Origin: Nakamurella leprariae
GTDB taxonomy: Bacteria > Actinomycetota > Actinomycetes > Mycobacteriales > Nakamurellaceae
Assembly (NCBI RefSeq): GCF_016918035.1
Contig: NZ_JAERWK010000001.1
Span: 1 to 64,000, forward strand
Direction of reading: 5' to 3'
DNA length: 64,000 nt
In this document: positions 62,772 to 64,000 of the stretch, in pieces
Layout of the letters: each line of letters begins with the position of its first letter
How positions within the stretch are numbered: position 1 is the first letter of the stretch
Notes under the pieces: generated by a model
What the model was told of the DNA's origin: nothing
The model's input: only the letters and a program-made list of their open reading frames with translations
Databases searched by the model: none
Program-made: the position numbers and the translations under genes

Positions 62772-63215
62772 ATGTCTGAAGCAGTGCTGGAATTCTCGCT
62801 GAGCATCCCGGTCGAGGTTCGGTTCGCCGATCACGATGTGTTCGGTCATGTCAACCATGTTCACTTCGTGCGCTACTGCGAGCAGCATCGCATCCATTTC
62901 ATGAGCCTGTGGCGTGACGAGTGCGGCGTAGATGTGCTCGACCGAGGGTTTGTCGTGGCACGCGTCGAGTGTGACTATCTCCGACCTATTGGGTACGGGA
63001 CCGCATCGGTTGATGTGGAGATGTGCGTCGAGCGCATCGGTAGGACCTCATTCACATTGCGGTACAACGTACTGAGCAACGGCGCTGTCTCGGCGTCACT
63101 TCGAGCAGTGATCGTGTTGACCGACAGTGAAGGTCGGCCTCGACCGGTTGGTGATTCCGAACGACGGTTCCTGAGACGACATGGCGCTTCTGAGGACAGC
63201 TCGAAGTCCAGTTGA
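62772..63215 (+). CDS. Hotdog-fold acyl-CoA thioesterase (4HBT-like)
   Basis: The 147-residue protein has the 4-hydroxybenzoyl-CoA thioesterase-type pattern VRFADHDVFGHVNHVHFVRY, with the catalytic Asp in FADHDVFGH, and ARVECDYLRPIGYGTASVDV. It would release free acid and CoA from an acyl-CoA, or act as a proofreading step in the catabolic pathway. The ATG at 62772 has GGAGAG 5 bases upstream; the in-frame ATG at 62736 lacks one. Its third-position base use is less GC-rich than the genes upstream. Confidence 0.85.
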   Translation: MSEAVLEFSLSIPVEVRFADHDVFGHVNHVHFVRYCEQHRIHFMSLWRDECGVDVLDRGFVVARVECDYLRPIGYGTASVDVEMCVERIGRTSFTLRYNVLSNGAVSASLRAVIVLTDSEGRPRPVGDSERRFLRRHGASEDSSKSS

Positions 63216-64000
63216 CTCAGGGCCGTCCTGCCTTCGGACCTCCTGTCTCGGATCATCGTCGGGGAGCGAGCCGTCGATCGTGCGTTCTGGAGGCGAGCCA
63301 TCTCGGTCGCCCGGCCCGCCTGGATGCCGCCGACCGGGTGGATCGCCTCGTCCAGGCGATTCAACCTGTCCAGACCTGGCGTGTTCGATGTCGGCGAGGG
63401 TCTTGCAGGGCCGTCGTGGAAGGCTGCCGCGCCCGGACGGCAGCGCCGCTCCCGGGCCGCGACGACCTGGAACGACTGAACAGGCCCCACCGACATCCGG
63501 GCCGTGGGGCCGTACGGCGGATCCATCCCGGCCACCAGGGCGTACGCCATGCGCTCGGCCACCGACACCAACACGACGGTCAGGCCCGCGCTCAGGTCCA
63601 CCCCCACCACGAGCGCGACCCGGCCTCCGTGGGGGGTTCCTCGGTGGATCGACCGACCAGTGGGACCCGGACCGGTGGTACGACAACCACCAGATCGACC
63701 CGCCCGCCGCGCCCGGCCATGCCGCCACGGCTTCCTGACAGGGGCCTGGGGTGCGGGCGGTGACTCAAGCGGGGATGCACCCGACGAAGCGCAGAAGGCA
63801 TGTCAGCTCGCTACCTCAGACCGTTGCAGGTCAACACCGTCAGCGCGCCGTGATCGGCACGTCGGTGTTGTCCGGAGAACCAGGTCGGGCTCCGCTCGAC
63901 GGCGCGTCATGATGTCCCGTGCACCGATTCACGGAAAGTTGGGTGCCGTAGCGGCGGCTCGGGTGTGTGCTTCGTCGTGATGGAGGTGCCGGTGATGGCG
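63216..64000. other. Last 785 bases, no supported gene
   Basis: Open frames on both strands are GC-rich by-products without motifs. A minus-strand stretch near 63520-63610 (VVLVSVAERMAYALVAGMDP) reads somewhat like protein and may be the relic of a lost gene, but I cannot name it. Close to the edge, ATGGAGGTGCCGGTGATGGCG at 63980-64000 could be the start of a plus-strand gene that continues past the window. Confidence 0.4.

Noticed and set aside
39241-63215. Reading the cluster as a terpene biosynthesis (secondary metabolite) locus
   Set aside because: There is no terpene cyclase or prenyltransferase, while CoA ligase, CoA-transferase, thiolase and an importer all point to breakdown.
63216-64000. 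IS110-like transposase fragment at the right edge
   Set aside because: A minus-strand stretch near 63520-63610 looked coding, but the DEDD motifs and EGTGSYG-type block of IS110 are absent, so I could not support it.

Overview
The window is GC-rich DNA with GTG and TTG starts, many 1- to 4-base start/stop overlaps, TetR, GntR and ANTAR regulators, a TPP-riboswitch thiamine locus and a cysteine-type leader peptide. This fits a free-living, metabolically versatile high-GC Gram-positive bacterium (Actinobacteria). The genus cannot be fixed from the sequence alone. Coordinates in all entries are on the + strand of the window.

Layout. 1-4655: edge of an IS21-type element, a frameshifted GAF-GGDEF gene, a GAF-ANTAR regulator, a TIM-barrel protein divergent from a TetR regulator, and an IS256 relic. 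4656-19000 (minus strand): one long co-directional operon that begins with a 31-codon leader peptide with a Cys-Cys pair. It continues with a peptide/opine-type ABC importer (two permeases, a double ATPase, a lipoprotein receptor), three NtaA/SnaA/DmoA-type FMN monooxygenases, a smaller luciferase-like protein, a PLP aminotransferase, a class II aldolase-like protein and a GNAT acetyltransferase. An aldo/keto reductase lies downstream. A GntR regulator is divergent from it (19423-20106). The leader peptide points to control by cysteine/sulfur supply, and the enzyme set resembles salvage of sulfur from S-substituted amino acids or similar organosulfur compounds.

20107-25943: transposase relics around an ArsR-CDF metal efflux pair, then thiamine genes (thiE; TPP riboswitch-thiO-thiS-thiG). 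25944-34133: a repeat-bearing spacer, TetR/SDR with a twin operator, an NAD-dependent epimerase/reductase, an MmyB-type XRE regulator, malic enzyme and oleate hydratase. 34134-39169: a decayed stretch with fumarase, decarboxylase-like, IS256 and IS110 relics, holding two small exported hypothetical proteins.

39170-63215 (plus strand): a large catabolic cluster. It holds three cytochromes P450, a 3Fe-4S ferredoxin, a 2Fe-2S ferredoxin and its reductase, AtuA and enoyl-CoA hydratase homologues, a branched-chain-amino-acid-type ABC importer, an acyl-CoA synthetase of the PrpE/Acs type, two SDRs, a CaiB-type CoA-transferase, a citrate-synthase-fold citryl-CoA-lyase homologue, a limonene-monooxygenase-like flavoprotein, a thiolase, a hotdog thioesterase and two TetR regulators. 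Two near-identical 18-bp palindromes precede the first P450 and the flavoprotein gene. The set reads as uptake, hydroxylation, CoA activation and C-C cleavage of a branched hydrophobic compound, most likely a terpenoid; the substrate is an inference. The last 785 bases hold no gene I can support.
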